Shown here: positions 38,650-47,688 of the stretch, one piece after another
Layout: the number at the start of each line of letters is the position of its first letter
Numbering within the stretch: the first letter of the stretch is position 1
Source: Deltaproteobacteria bacterium
Lineage (GTDB): Bacteria; Myxococcota; Myxococcia; Myxococcales; 40CM-4-68-19
Length of the DNA stretch: 64,000 nucleotides
Assembly (NCBI GenBank): GCA_025358085.1
Contig: JANYKT010000140.1
Span: forward strand, 1-64,000
Reading direction: 5' to 3'
The notes under the pieces: model-generated
What the model was told of the DNA's origin: nothing
Database searches by the model: none
What the model saw: the letters and a program-made list of their open reading frames with translations, nothing else
Made by a program: the position numbers and the translations under genes

Positions 38650-40004
38650 CAGAATCGATCCACTTTCTTGCCGGAGAGAAGCTCGCTGACGGTGAGGATC
38701 TGGATCCTGGGACGCATGCCCGCCCGCGAGGTTGCATGGCCCTGTCCGGCCGCCTCTGCCCGCATCTGCCGCGTCACTTCCCTGAGCGTAACGAGCACTC
38801 CCAACTCTGCCTTTTCCCGCTTTACGACCTGACCGAAGTCGCGCACGTTCCTGACCGTAACGGCTCCGGAATTGACCGATAAGAGGGCCTGCCCTGGAGT
38901 GCCACTCTTGTCGTCGAAGGTCAGCCTGCCGGCGATGCCAATGTCCTCTTTCCCGGGCCCCGCCGTACGGGCGCCCAGGAGGCCGAGTGCCCAGCACTGG
39001 AAGTCGAAGCTGTCTGCCTGTGCCAGCGCCTCGGCGTCAGCCAGGCTGACCGGCCCTCCCACGACACGAAAGGAGTCGAGCGCAAACGAGTTCCGCAATC
39101 GATATCGGATCAAGTTGATTGAAAGATGCGAAATGTCGATACCGATCCATCTCCGGCCCAGATTCTGCGCGGCGGCAATGGTCGTTCCGCAGCCGCTGAA
39201 TGGGTCCAGCACCACGTCATTCTTGTTGGACGAAACCGAGATGATCCGTTCAAGCAGCGCTTGCGGTTTCTGGGTCATGTAGCCGAGTTTTTCCTGCGAG
39301 AAACTCTTGATCCACGGCGAGTAGAGCGCGACGTCGTCCCAGACATCGTCGAGCGCGACACCCAGGGTATTGCCGCCGCCCCCGCGCCGTTGGTAGCCCG
39401 CCTCATGCGGCTGGTAGGCCAGCTCCTTGTTGAACACCGGCTCCTTCTTTCCGTCGCGCCGGTAATAGAGCAGCGTGTCGTGGTTGCGGATCCAGTTCCG
39501 GGTCCGGGTCTTGAATCCAGAGACCCATCCGCTGCGCCAGATGATCTCGCGCCTGAAGTTCTGCGGGCCGTAGATCGCGTCCATCAACACTTTCAGATAG
39601 TGACTCGCCGACGCGTCGCAATGCAGGTAGATGGAGCCGGTTGATTTGAGTACCCGCCGCAGCTCCACCAGGCGCGGTCCCATCATGGCTAGATAGGCGA
39701 GCATATCTGAGTCGCCCAGCAGAGCGCGGAACGCGAGCATGGCTTTGGCTGCGGGCCCTCCCGCCTCGACAGTCTCGCCATAGGCCCGGGAAGCGTCTTC
39801 GTCCCAGCGCCAGGTATCCTTGAATGCCTTGAATCGAGTGGCCGGGCGCGTCCCGTCCTGTTGTTCGAACAAGACGTCGTAATTCTGATTGCTCTTGAAT
39901 GGAGGGTCCAGATAAACGAGGTCGACGCTTTGGTCGGTGACGTGCCGGCGCAGCACGTCCAGGTTGTCGCCATGAAACAGTGTGTTCGGGCCCATCGCGG
40001 CCAC
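38649..40004 (-). CDS. Beta-class DNA methyltransferase with C-terminal Mrr-like (degenerate) nuclease domain
   Basis: Motif IV LVYLDPPFKSNQNYDVLF, motif I DVVLDPFSGCGTTIAAA; C-terminal EDIGIAGRLTF...ALLSVNSGAVTVRNVRDFGQVVKREKAELGVLVTL...RPRIQILTVSELLSG. Confidence 0.9.
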   Translation of the reverse strand: MAAMGPNTLFHGDNLDVLRRHVTDQSVDLVYLDPPFKSNQNYDVLFEQQDGTRPATRFKAFKDTWRWDEDASRAYGETVEAGGPAAKAMLAFRALLGDSDMLAYLAMMGPRLVELRRVLKSTGSIYLHCDASASHYLKVLMDAIYGPQNFRREIIWRSGWVSGFKTRTRNWIRNHDTLLYYRRDGKKEPVFNKELAYQPHEAGYQRRGGGGNTLGVALDDVWDDVALYSPWIKSFSQEKLGYMTQKPQALLERIISVSSNKNDVVLDPFSGCGTTIAAAQNLGRRWIGIDISHLSINLIRYRLRNSFALDSFRVVGGPVSLADAEALAQADSFDFQCWALGLLGARTAGPGKEDIGIAGRLTFDDKSGTPGQALLSVNSGAVTVRNVRDFGQVVKREKAELGVLVTLREVTRQMRAEAAGQGHATSRAGMRPRIQILTVSELLSGKKVDRF

Positions 40005-40021
40005 TCTGCCACACTGGGCTT

Positions 40022-41932
40022 TTAGTCCTCGATGGACTGCTGTCCGCGCGCCGCCTCGATGAGCAGGTCCACCATCTTCTCCGCCAGCGCGCTCGAGGTC
40101 GGCAGCGCCTCGTGATAAGTGCGCCGCACCGCGGCCTCGCGGCGTGGGTCCAGCACGGCTTTACCCGTCTGCTTCTTGCTCTCGCCAATCACCCGGGCCA
40201 CCTCGAGCCGGCGCTGCACCAGCGCGGCCAGATCGTGATCGATCGCGTCGACCCAGGCCCGCAGCTGCGCCAGCGGCAGCCGCGCGTCGGGCCGCAACGC
40301 CAGCGCGCGCGCCAGCTCGGCGAAGCGCTGCGGGATCAGCGCCTGGTCCGCATCGCAGAGAGCGCGCGCCGGGTCGTCGTGCACCTCGACGATGATGCCG
40401 TCGGCGCCGGCCGCCCACGCCGCGCGCGCGAGGCCTTCCACCAGGTCAGCCCGCCCTGCCGCGTGCGACGGATCGGCGATCAGCGGCAGATGCGTCAGCG
40501 CGCGCGCCGCCAGCAATCCTCCGATATCCAGCGTATTGCGCGTGGACGGCTCGAAGGTGCGGATCCCGCGCTCACAAAGAATCACGCGCAACTCTCCGGA
40601 AGCCATGACGTACTCAGCAGCTCCCAGCCATTCATCCACCGTCGCGCCCGCGCCCCGCTTGAGCAATACCGGCCGCCCGGCCCGGCCCACCGCGCGCAAC
40701 AGGTCGTAGTTCTGCATATTGCGCGCGCCGATCTGCAGCACGTTCGCGTGCTCGGCAACCGCGGCCACCTGATCGACCGCCATCACCTCAGTCACGATGG
40801 GCAGGCCCACCGCCTTGCCCGCCTCGACAAACCATTTCAATGCTTCGAGGCCGTAACCCTGGAATGCATACGGGTTGGTGCGGGGCTTGAAGATCCCGCC
40901 GCGCAGCGCGGTCGCCCCGCAGGCTGCCACCTCGCGCGCGATGCGCATCACCTGCTCCGGCGACTCCACCGTGCAGGGACCGGCGATGACCGCGCGCGCC
41001 CCTGCGCCAACGCGGAACGGCCCCACCTCGACCACCGTCTGCGGCTTGCGCGCCGTGGCGTGGGGCAGCGACTTGACGACAGGTTCGGCGCCCGCCTTGC
41101 CGGCAATGCGAGCCGCGTGCGCCGCCGGCTGGCCGAGCGAGACAACCTGCACGTCCCGCGCGGGCGCCAGCTGTTGCAGCCTGGCGGCGTCGGCGCCCAG
41201 TACCCAGAGCCGCACCGGGAACTCGGCAGTGCCGGCGAGCGGCAGCAGCGTCGCGCCGGTGAGAACGTCCAGCTTCGAAGTCGCGGTCATCGAGGAGGTC
41301 CGCAGAAAGGCGAGCGGGACCTGCGCGCGCGCGTGGTCCGCCATGCGCAAGTGAACGAAGCGAGTCCCGTTCTGCTCCTTGTCCGAGACGTCCTCGACCA
41401 AAACCTCGAGCCCATGCCGCTCGGCGGCGCGGCGCGAGCAGATGGCAGCGTCGGTGGACGAGTCGGCCGCGACGATCTGCGCGGCACCCGCGGTGTCGTA
41501 ACAGACGACCCGCTCGATACCGAGCGCGGCCAGCCTGCCGGTGCATTGCCGCAGCGCCGCGGGATGCGACCAGGCGCGCTTGACATCATTGAGCGGAGTT
41601 CCCTTCCGCACCGCCAGCGCCAGTCTCACCGGCACCGAGGTCAATGCGGTCGCCACCAGATCAAAGCCGCTCACCACCGCAACCGCGAGCGGCTCCAGCG
41701 CTTCGGTAATGGCGCCGACCACCGCGTTCTCGAGTGGGAGCACCGCCTCGTCGACGGCTCCCTCGCGCAGCGCCTCGAGCACTTTTTCGAAGCTGGCGAA
41801 TCCTTGCGGAATGCCGCCGTGCGCGGCCGCCGCGGTCTCGCCATAGGCGCCGGGCTCGCCTTGGTAGCCGACCTTCAACTCGGTCGCGGGACGCGTCTCT
41901 TCGGCCTGGCTTCCCTCAATTTCGCGCAGCAT
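40022..41932 (-). CDS. Prephenate dehydratase - DAHP synthase (AroF type) - chorismate mutase fusion
   Basis: PDT GYQGEPGAYGETAAAAHGG...NGTRFVHL; DAHPS GPCTVESPEQV, GGIFKPRTNPYAFQGYG, CERGIRTFEPSTRNTLD, LIADPSHAAGR; C-terminal AroQ-like LRAWVDAIDHDLAALVQRRLEVARVIGESKKQTGKAVLDPRREAAV. Confidence 0.92.
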   Translation of the reverse strand: MLREIEGSQAEETRPATELKVGYQGEPGAYGETAAAAHGGIPQGFASFEKVLEALREGAVDEAVLPLENAVVGAITEALEPLAVAVVSGFDLVATALTSVPVRLALAVRKGTPLNDVKRAWSHPAALRQCTGRLAALGIERVVCYDTAGAAQIVAADSSTDAAICSRRAAERHGLEVLVEDVSDKEQNGTRFVHLRMADHARAQVPLAFLRTSSMTATSKLDVLTGATLLPLAGTAEFPVRLWVLGADAARLQQLAPARDVQVVSLGQPAAHAARIAGKAGAEPVVKSLPHATARKPQTVVEVGPFRVGAGARAVIAGPCTVESPEQVMRIAREVAACGATALRGGIFKPRTNPYAFQGYGLEALKWFVEAGKAVGLPIVTEVMAVDQVAAVAEHANVLQIGARNMQNYDLLRAVGRAGRPVLLKRGAGATVDEWLGAAEYVMASGELRVILCERGIRTFEPSTRNTLDIGGLLAARALTHLPLIADPSHAAGRADLVEGLARAAWAAGADGIIVEVHDDPARALCDADQALIPQRFAELARALALRPDARLPLAQLRAWVDAIDHDLAALVQRRLEVARVIGESKKQTGKAVLDPRREAAVRRTYHEALPTSSALAEKMVDLLIEAARGQQSIED

Positions 41933-41975
41933 GCTTGCGACACTATCAAGTTGTCAGCGTGATAAGTCTGCCTGA

Positions 41976-42908
41976 ATGTCCAACGAGCCGCCGGACGACG
42001 CCCCGCTCTCGAAGCATTCTTTTCCGAACGACCTCGCCACTGAGCCCTTCGCGGCTGTCTTCCGCAAGCACTTCGCCGCCTTGAAGGCCGCGCACGAAGC
42101 GCAACCCCACGAGGGCGTGCTGATTGCCGCAGTGGACGGCAACGGACTCTTCGACGCGCACGCGCATTTGCGGCTGCCACAGACCGGCATCGCCCACCTG
42201 ATCGTCGGCCGGCACGAGCGCTGCGACGTGGTGCTCTCGCGCGACACCGACGTGTCGCTGCGCCATATGCTCATCCGCGCCACCCGCGGGCCGAAGGGAC
42301 AGATTCATTTGCGCGCAATCGATCTGCGCTCGCGGGTGGGTCTGCTCAGTGAGGACGGCAAGCGCTGCGAGGCCATTGCGTCCAAGGGACCGCTCTTCCT
42401 CCAGGTCGCGAGCTACGTGCTCTTTCTTTTGCCGACCGGGCCCGCCCTCAAGCCCTGGGCCGGCGACGCGGACGCCACCTGGCGCGGCTTCGCCCCGCGC
42501 GATCAGGAAATCTTGCCGGCGCCGCAAGCGCTCAAGTCGCGCGCGGCGCCATCAGCGGGCTCGGTGCGGCTGGCCACCATTACGATTTCCTCCAACTCGC
42601 CGCAGGCGGGAGACCTCACCTCGACTCATGCTGTCTGGAGCGATCAACTGGAGCGCGGCATCTTGGTGGGCCGCGACGATCGCTGCAGCCACGGCGGCGT
42701 CGAAGAGGGGAACCTGAGCCGCGTGCATCTGGTGCTGCTCAGCGTCGACGACGAGGTCTGGGCCATCGACACCGCCTCAACCAATGGAACGCGCGCCTAC
42801 AACGGACCGCCCTTCCGGCAATTGCTGCTCACCGGCGAGACGCACCTGGTGCTCGCCGACGCACTCTCCCTGCGCTGGGCGCCGGTGGTTCACGCGATCC
42901 GCGCTTAG
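41976..42908 (+). CDS. Protein with two FHA domains
   Basis: C-terminal ILVGRDDRCSHGGVEEGNLSRVHLVLLSVDDEVWAIDTASTNGTR; N-terminal HLIVGRHERCDVVLSRDTDVSLRHMLIRA. Confidence 0.82.
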   Translation: MSNEPPDDAPLSKHSFPNDLATEPFAAVFRKHFAALKAAHEAQPHEGVLIAAVDGNGLFDAHAHLRLPQTGIAHLIVGRHERCDVVLSRDTDVSLRHMLIRATRGPKGQIHLRAIDLRSRVGLLSEDGKRCEAIASKGPLFLQVASYVLFLLPTGPALKPWAGDADATWRGFAPRDQEILPAPQALKSRAAPSAGSVRLATITISSNSPQAGDLTSTHAVWSDQLERGILVGRDDRCSHGGVEEGNLSRVHLVLLSVDDEVWAIDTASTNGTRAYNGPPFRQLLLTGETHLVLADALSLRWAPVVHAIRA

Positions 42909-42922
42909 CTGCCGCAGGATCG

Positions 42923-44119
42923 TCAGGGCAGGTCAGGCGCGGCGTTGAAGGTCGCGGTGCCATTCAATGAGCCGAGGAATGCAAGCAGCGCTTTGCGATC
43001 CTTCGCAGACAGCTTGTTGGGCTTGAGCTTCTCGTCGAGCTTCGGGTTTTGCTTGCCGCCTGCGAGCATCAGGTCCACCGCTTCTTCCAGCGACTTCGCG
43101 CTGCCGTCGTGGAAGTACGGCCCCGTGCGCGTGATCTCGCGCAGCGGCTGGGTTTTGAACTTGCCATCGTCGGCGGGGTCCTTGGTGGCGTCCATCCGGC
43201 CGTGATCGGCGAAGGTTCCAGGGCCGCCGGCCGCGGGCTCGGTATATCCCAGGCCTGCATTGTGAAATTGCGAGTCGGTATACAAGGGAGGGACGTGGCA
43301 GAGCGTGCAGCGGGCGTTTTCGAAGACCTGGTGCCCGTGCTTTATTTCCTTGGAGACGGCCTTCTTGTCGCCGCCTTCAAACTTGTCCCACGGCGCGTCG
43401 CCGGTCTTCAGCGCGCGCAGGAATGCCGCCAGCGCCTGCGGGATGTTGCCGGGGGTCGCATTCTCCTTGAAGGCGCGCTGGAACGCGGCGCGATAATTCG
43501 CGATGCCATTGAGTTGGTCGGCGACGCCCTGCTTGCTGGCCACGAGTTGGCCGGTCCAGGCTGCCTCGACGACTGCCTCCAGAGTGGGCTTGCGGCCGTC
43601 CCAATAGAATGCCTGGTGATAAGCGACATTGAGCATACCGGGCGCATTGCGCTTGTTCAGCTTGCCGTCGTCTTTCTTGTCCACCGCCTCGCCGGAGGTC
43701 CATGCCTTTTCGGGGTGATGGCAGCTCTCGCAGGACAGGGTCCCGCTCTTCGATAACCGCTTGTCGAAGAAGAGCTGGTATCCCAGCGCGACCTTCTCGG
43801 GAGTCGTCGCGTTGTCGGCCGGCGCGGTCACCTCGCCGAGGAACGCCGGCGTCTTTGGAATGGCCGGCGCATCGGGCAGCGCCACTCCCTCGATCGATGC
43901 TTTTGCAGCCGGGGCCGTGACCGGACCCGCATCGGGCGCACCGGCATCGGCACCACTCGTCCCCGCGTCGGCGGCCGCGGGACCGATTCCCGTGGCCTGG
44001 CCTGACAACTCCATGCCGCCGTCGAGCGACGCCGCGATGGGCTCCGCCACCGGCTTTGGCTCTTCATGCTTGCAGGATGTGAGTGCCGCGAGGAAGAAAA
44101 TCGAGAAGGAGAGTCGCAT
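42923..44119 (-). CDS. Di-haem cytochrome c peroxidase family lipoprotein
   Basis: CESCHHPEKAW and CTLCHVPPLYTDSQFHNAG CxxCH sites; LPLREITRTGPYFHDGSAKSLEEAVDLM; LAALTSCKHEEP lipobox. Confidence 0.9.
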   Translation of the reverse strand: MRLSFSIFFLAALTSCKHEEPKPVAEPIAASLDGGMELSGQATGIGPAAADAGTSGADAGAPDAGPVTAPAAKASIEGVALPDAPAIPKTPAFLGEVTAPADNATTPEKVALGYQLFFDKRLSKSGTLSCESCHHPEKAWTSGEAVDKKDDGKLNKRNAPGMLNVAYHQAFYWDGRKPTLEAVVEAAWTGQLVASKQGVADQLNGIANYRAAFQRAFKENATPGNIPQALAAFLRALKTGDAPWDKFEGGDKKAVSKEIKHGHQVFENARCTLCHVPPLYTDSQFHNAGLGYTEPAAGGPGTFADHGRMDATKDPADDGKFKTQPLREITRTGPYFHDGSAKSLEEAVDLMLAGGKQNPKLDEKLKPNKLSAKDRKALLAFLGSLNGTATFNAAPDLP

Positions 44120-44207
44120 GACGCGCACCCTAGAAAGCCGCCCGTGCCCTGTCAATTGGCGCGACCAATTCATTGCTGCCCAATGCTGCTTTTCTTAAGC
44201 TGTTCCT

Positions 44208-44639
44208 ATGATGATCCAGAAAATACTTGCAGCGGTGGATTCGTCGCCGCGGGCCGCCAGCGTGGTCGCAGCCGCGGTAGATTTGGCAGCCCGATACCAG
44301 GCGCAAGTGGTGCTGCTGCGCGTGCTGGCGGTGCCACAAGAGTATCCGGCGGCTGCGGCGAACCTCGACGACCCACTCGGAAAAGCGCTGGTGCAGGAGG
44401 CGGCGACAGAGCTTGAAGTGCTCGCTCGCGGCCACGCAAACCTGACGGTGGCCGCACCGGTCGTCTTTGCGGGGCAGCCGTGGCGCGCCATCCTCGACGC
44501 GGCGCAGAGTCTGGGCGCCGATTTGATCGTCGTCGGCAGTCACGGCTACAGCGGGTGGGACCGCATCCTCGGCACCACCGCCAGCAAGGTCGCGGACCAC
44601 GCCGACCGCAGCGTGTTGGTCGTCCACGAGAAGCGTTAA
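44208..44639 (+). CDS. Universal stress protein (UspA family)
   Basis: KILAAVDSSPRAASVVAAAVDLA...LIVVGSHGYSGWDRILGTTASKVADHADRSVLVVH. Confidence 0.93.
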   Translation: MMIQKILAAVDSSPRAASVVAAAVDLAARYQAQVVLLRVLAVPQEYPAAAANLDDPLGKALVQEAATELEVLARGHANLTVAAPVVFAGQPWRAILDAAQSLGADLIVVGSHGYSGWDRILGTTASKVADHADRSVLVVHEKR

Positions 44640-44640
44640 G

Positions 44641-46017
44641 TTATTGCTTGTCGTCGGCGTCGACAGCGAGGCTCAACCAGCGCGCCAGCGTCTTGCCGTC
44701 CACGCCCAGGCGCTCGGCTGTGCTGGTGCGGTGGTTGCCGCATTTTTCCAGCGCCCAGGCGGCGTAGCGGCGCTGCACCTCGCGGATGGGAAGCACCGTC
44801 TCGCCGAGCGGCGGGCCGGAGGTGGAAGCGCTCTCCCCCGCGCCCAGCGCCGGCGGGAGGTCGATCACCAGCGCCTCGCTGGATTGGCCCAGCAAGACCA
44901 CGCGCTCGAGGGCGTGCTTGAGTTCGCGCAGGTTTCCGGGCCAGCGGTGATCGAACAGCCGCGCCAGGGCCGCGGGCGCGAGCCGTTCGACGGGCGAGCC
45001 CGGATGTCGACCCCTCGCCTCGCGGAGAAAGTGCGCGATTAAATCCGGCAGGTCCTCCCGGCGCTCGCGCAGCGGAGGCAGCTCGAGAGCGACCACCTCC
45101 AGGCGATAGAGCAGGTCCTCGCGGAACGAGCCGTCCTTCACCCGCTCGCGCAGGTCGGCGTGGGTGGCCGCGATGATGCGCACGTCGACGGCGCGCTCTT
45201 TCGAGGCGCCGACGGGCCGCACCGCGCCGGTCTCGAGCGCGCGCAGCAGCTTGGCCTGCAGCGCGGGCGTCATCTCGCCAATCTCGTCGAGGAAAAGCGT
45301 CCCGCCGTCGGCTTCGGCGAAGAGACCCGCGCGCCCTTCGCTCGCGCCGGTGAAGGCACCCTTGGTGTGCCCGAACAGCTCGCTCTCCAGCAGGGCGTCG
45401 GGCAGCGCGGCGCAGTTGACGGCTACGAAGCTCCTCGCGGCGCGTTGACTCGCGGCGTGGATGGCGTGCGCAAACAGCCCCTTGCCGGTGCCCGTCTCCC
45501 CGAGCAACAGCACCGGCGCCGAAGTCGTGGCGACGCGCTCCGCCACCTCGATGGTCCTGCGCATCGCCGCGCTCTTGCCGATCACATTGCCGAATCCCAG
45601 CCGTTCCCGCAGGGCCGCCCGCAGCGTCCGGGCCTCGCGGCGAAGCGTCGATTCGCCGAGCGCGCGCTCGAGGAAGAGCAGCAGCTCCTCCACCTTGAAT
45701 GGCTTGGTCAGGTAATGATAAGCGCCGCGCCGGATCGACTCGACCGCGGTGTCGACCGCGCCAAATGCGGTCATGACGATGACCGGGCGTTCGGGCGCGG
45801 CCCTTCGCGAGGCGGTCAGGAGTTCGAGACCGTCCACTCCCGGCATGCGCAGATCGGTAATCAATGCATCGAATGGCTCGTCGATGCGCGCGAGCGCCTC
45901 GCGGCTCGAGGGCAGGGCCAGAGCCTCGTAGCCATGATCCGACAGGCTGTCGGCCAGCGTCTCGGCCATCTCGGGCCGGTCGTCCACGATCAACACGCGC
46001 GGCTTTCGCTCAGGCAC
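44641..46017 (-). CDS. NtrC-family sigma54-dependent response regulator
   Basis: [21 protein letters not shown]+ [42 protein letters not shown] tail. GTG start at 46017, ORF extends upstream. Confidence 0.92.
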   Translation of the reverse strand: MPERKPRVLIVDDRPEMAETLADSLSDHGYEALALPSSREALARIDEPFDALITDLRMPGVDGLELLTASRRAAPERPVIVMTAFGAVDTAVESIRRGAYHYLTKPFKVEELLLFLERALGESTLRREARTLRAALRERLGFGNVIGKSAAMRRTIEVAERVATTSAPVLLLGETGTGKGLFAHAIHAASQRAARSFVAVNCAALPDALLESELFGHTKGAFTGASEGRAGLFAEADGGTLFLDEIGEMTPALQAKLLRALETGAVRPVGASKERAVDVRIIAATHADLRERVKDGSFREDLLYRLEVVALELPPLRERREDLPDLIAHFLREARGRHPGSPVERLAPAALARLFDHRWPGNLRELKHALERVVLLGQSSEALVIDLPPALGAGESASTSGPPLGETVLPIREVQRRYAAWALEKCGNHRTSTAERLGVDGKTLARWLSLAVDADDKQ

Positions 46018-47521
46018 TGGACGCGTCCTCCTTGGCGAGCGGGATTGCGATGCTGACCACCGTCCCGCGCTGCTCCCCGCGGCCGATGCTGAGCGTACCC
46101 CGATGCGTCTTGACGATCTCGTTGGCGATGGCGAGACCCAGGCCGGTGCCCCGGTCCGGCGCCTTGGTGGTGAAGAATGGCTCAGTCGCCCGCGCGGCGA
46201 TGGCGTCGGAGATCCCCTCGCCGTCGTCCTCGACCAGGAAGGCGACGAACCCGTTGCGCGTCTCGGCGCGCAGCACGACCGAGCCGCCCCGGCTGCAGGC
46301 ATCGCAGGCGTTGAGCAGGAGATTGACGATGGCGTGGCCGAGCAGCCGCGCGTCGCAGGAGATGTGCGGCAGCTCGGGCGGGACCATTGCCGAGAGCGTC
46401 ACGCCCGCCTGGGTGAAGCGGTGCTCGACCAGCAGCAGCGCGGCTTCGGCGACCGTCGCGGGGCGCAGGCTGGTCAGCGCCGGCGCCGACCCGCGCGCGA
46501 GTCCAAGGAAGCCGCGGATCACCTCGCGAATGCTCTCCGCCTGATCAATGATGGCCTGCACCGCCTTGTTGGCGCGCTCGTCGCCATTCACGCGCGTGCG
46601 CAATTGCTCGGCGCGTCCGACGATGACCCCGAGCGGCGTGGCGATCTCGTGCGCCACCCCCGAGGCGAGCGTGATCACGGTAGCCGCGCGGCCCTCCCGA
46701 TCGAGCCGGACTTCGCGCTCGCGGGCCAGCTGTTCGAGCGAGAGCGACCTGGAAGTCTCGAGTTCCCGCTTGCGCTCCCGCAGCGCGAACCCGCCGAAGA
46801 GCAGGACCAGCCCGCCCGCCAGCACCGTCGACAACAGCAGCCGCGTGCTGGCGCGGCGCGCGCGATCCCGGTCGCGGCTGGCGGTGGTGACCACCGCGAC
46901 GCCCCAGCGCCCGAGCAGCGGATCATTCACCATCGCCAGCCCGGCCATGGCAGTGCGCGGCGGCAGCCCCACGCGCGCGGCCACCGCCTGCGGGAGCCGG
47001 ACGGTGGACCGGCCGCTCTCGAGCGGCTCGCGCAACTCGTCGGCAACGAGGCGCCGGCCGTCCGAGGTGTAGAACGCCCCCGCGTGCGGCGGCAGCAGGA
47101 GCACGAGCCGCTGGGTGCCGTGATCGATGCGAGCGAGCGGCTTGAGCAGATTCGCGGTGGGCGTGGTCAGGTCCACCACTCGCCCGTCTCCCACGGGAAC
47201 GCTGAGGAGCACGGCCGGCGCGTCGGGAAGCGCGGCCGCCTGGGCGTCGGCGCTTCGGATGCGCGTCGCGAGATAGGCAAAGGAGATCTCCGTTCGCATC
47301 GGCGCGAGCGCCAACAGGATCGCGTCGTGGCGCGCTCCCTCGAGGCGGACCGCGAGCCCGCCCGCGACGCTGAACGCGAGTGTGGATTGCTCCTCGGCGA
47401 ACTCCTCCAGCGCCAGCGCGGCCTCGCGTTGCTGATCCCAGAAGGCGAGCGCAACGACCGCCGCCACGGCGAGAGCCATCGACAGGATCAGCCAGGGTGG
47501 GCGCGCTAAAGTCATTGCCAA
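46010..47521 (-). CDS. Sensor histidine kinase
   Basis: Two TM segments flanking a sensor region; H-box TLASGVAHEIATPLGVIVGRAEQL; GRGTGLGLAIANEIVKTHRG. Confidence 0.92.
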   Translation of the reverse strand: MAMTLARPPWLILSMALAVAAVVALAFWDQQREAALALEEFAEEQSTLAFSVAGGLAVRLEGARHDAILLALAPMRTEISFAYLATRIRSADAQAAALPDAPAVLLSVPVGDGRVVDLTTPTANLLKPLARIDHGTQRLVLLLPPHAGAFYTSDGRRLVADELREPLESGRSTVRLPQAVAARVGLPPRTAMAGLAMVNDPLLGRWGVAVVTTASRDRDRARRASTRLLLSTVLAGGLVLLFGGFALRERKRELETSRSLSLEQLAREREVRLDREGRAATVITLASGVAHEIATPLGVIVGRAEQLRTRVNGDERANKAVQAIIDQAESIREVIRGFLGLARGSAPALTSLRPATVAEAALLLVEHRFTQAGVTLSAMVPPELPHISCDARLLGHAIVNLLLNACDACSRGGSVVLRAETRNGFVAFLVEDDGEGISDAIAARATEPFFTTKAPDRGTGLGLAIANEIVKTHRGTLSIGRGEQRGTVVSIAIPLAKEDASSA

Positions 47522-47611
47522 GGTGGTTGAAAAGCAAAGCGCGGACCACCGCTGCAGCCCTCTGCGGGCTCGCGGCCGGCCGCCGCGAATCCGGAGAATC
47601 TCCTGCGGTGA

Positions 47612-47628
47612 TCCGGAAATTTTCCGGA
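47612..47628. promoter_or_regulatory. Palindrome TCCGGAAATTTTCCGGA, candidate operator/enhancer
   Basis: 8-bp arms around a single T, in the gap between the TCS and the efflux operon; extra CCGGA copies flank it. Confidence 0.5.
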
Positions 47629-47672
47629 CTGTCCGGCGCGCAACCTACCTCCTTCAAGACGGAGCAGGTGCA

Positions 47673-47688
47673 TGGCATGAACCCTGCT
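47673..47688 (+). promoter_or_regulatory. Candidate sigma54 promoter TGGCATGAACCCTGCT
   Basis: GG-N10-GC spacing as in the -24/-12 consensus TGGCACG-N4-TTGCW; overlaps the annotated tolC-like start. Confidence 0.4.

Noticed and set aside
39980-41962. 660-aa plus-strand ORF
   Set aside because: Exactly antisense to the PDT-DAHPS-CM gene; shadow ORF.
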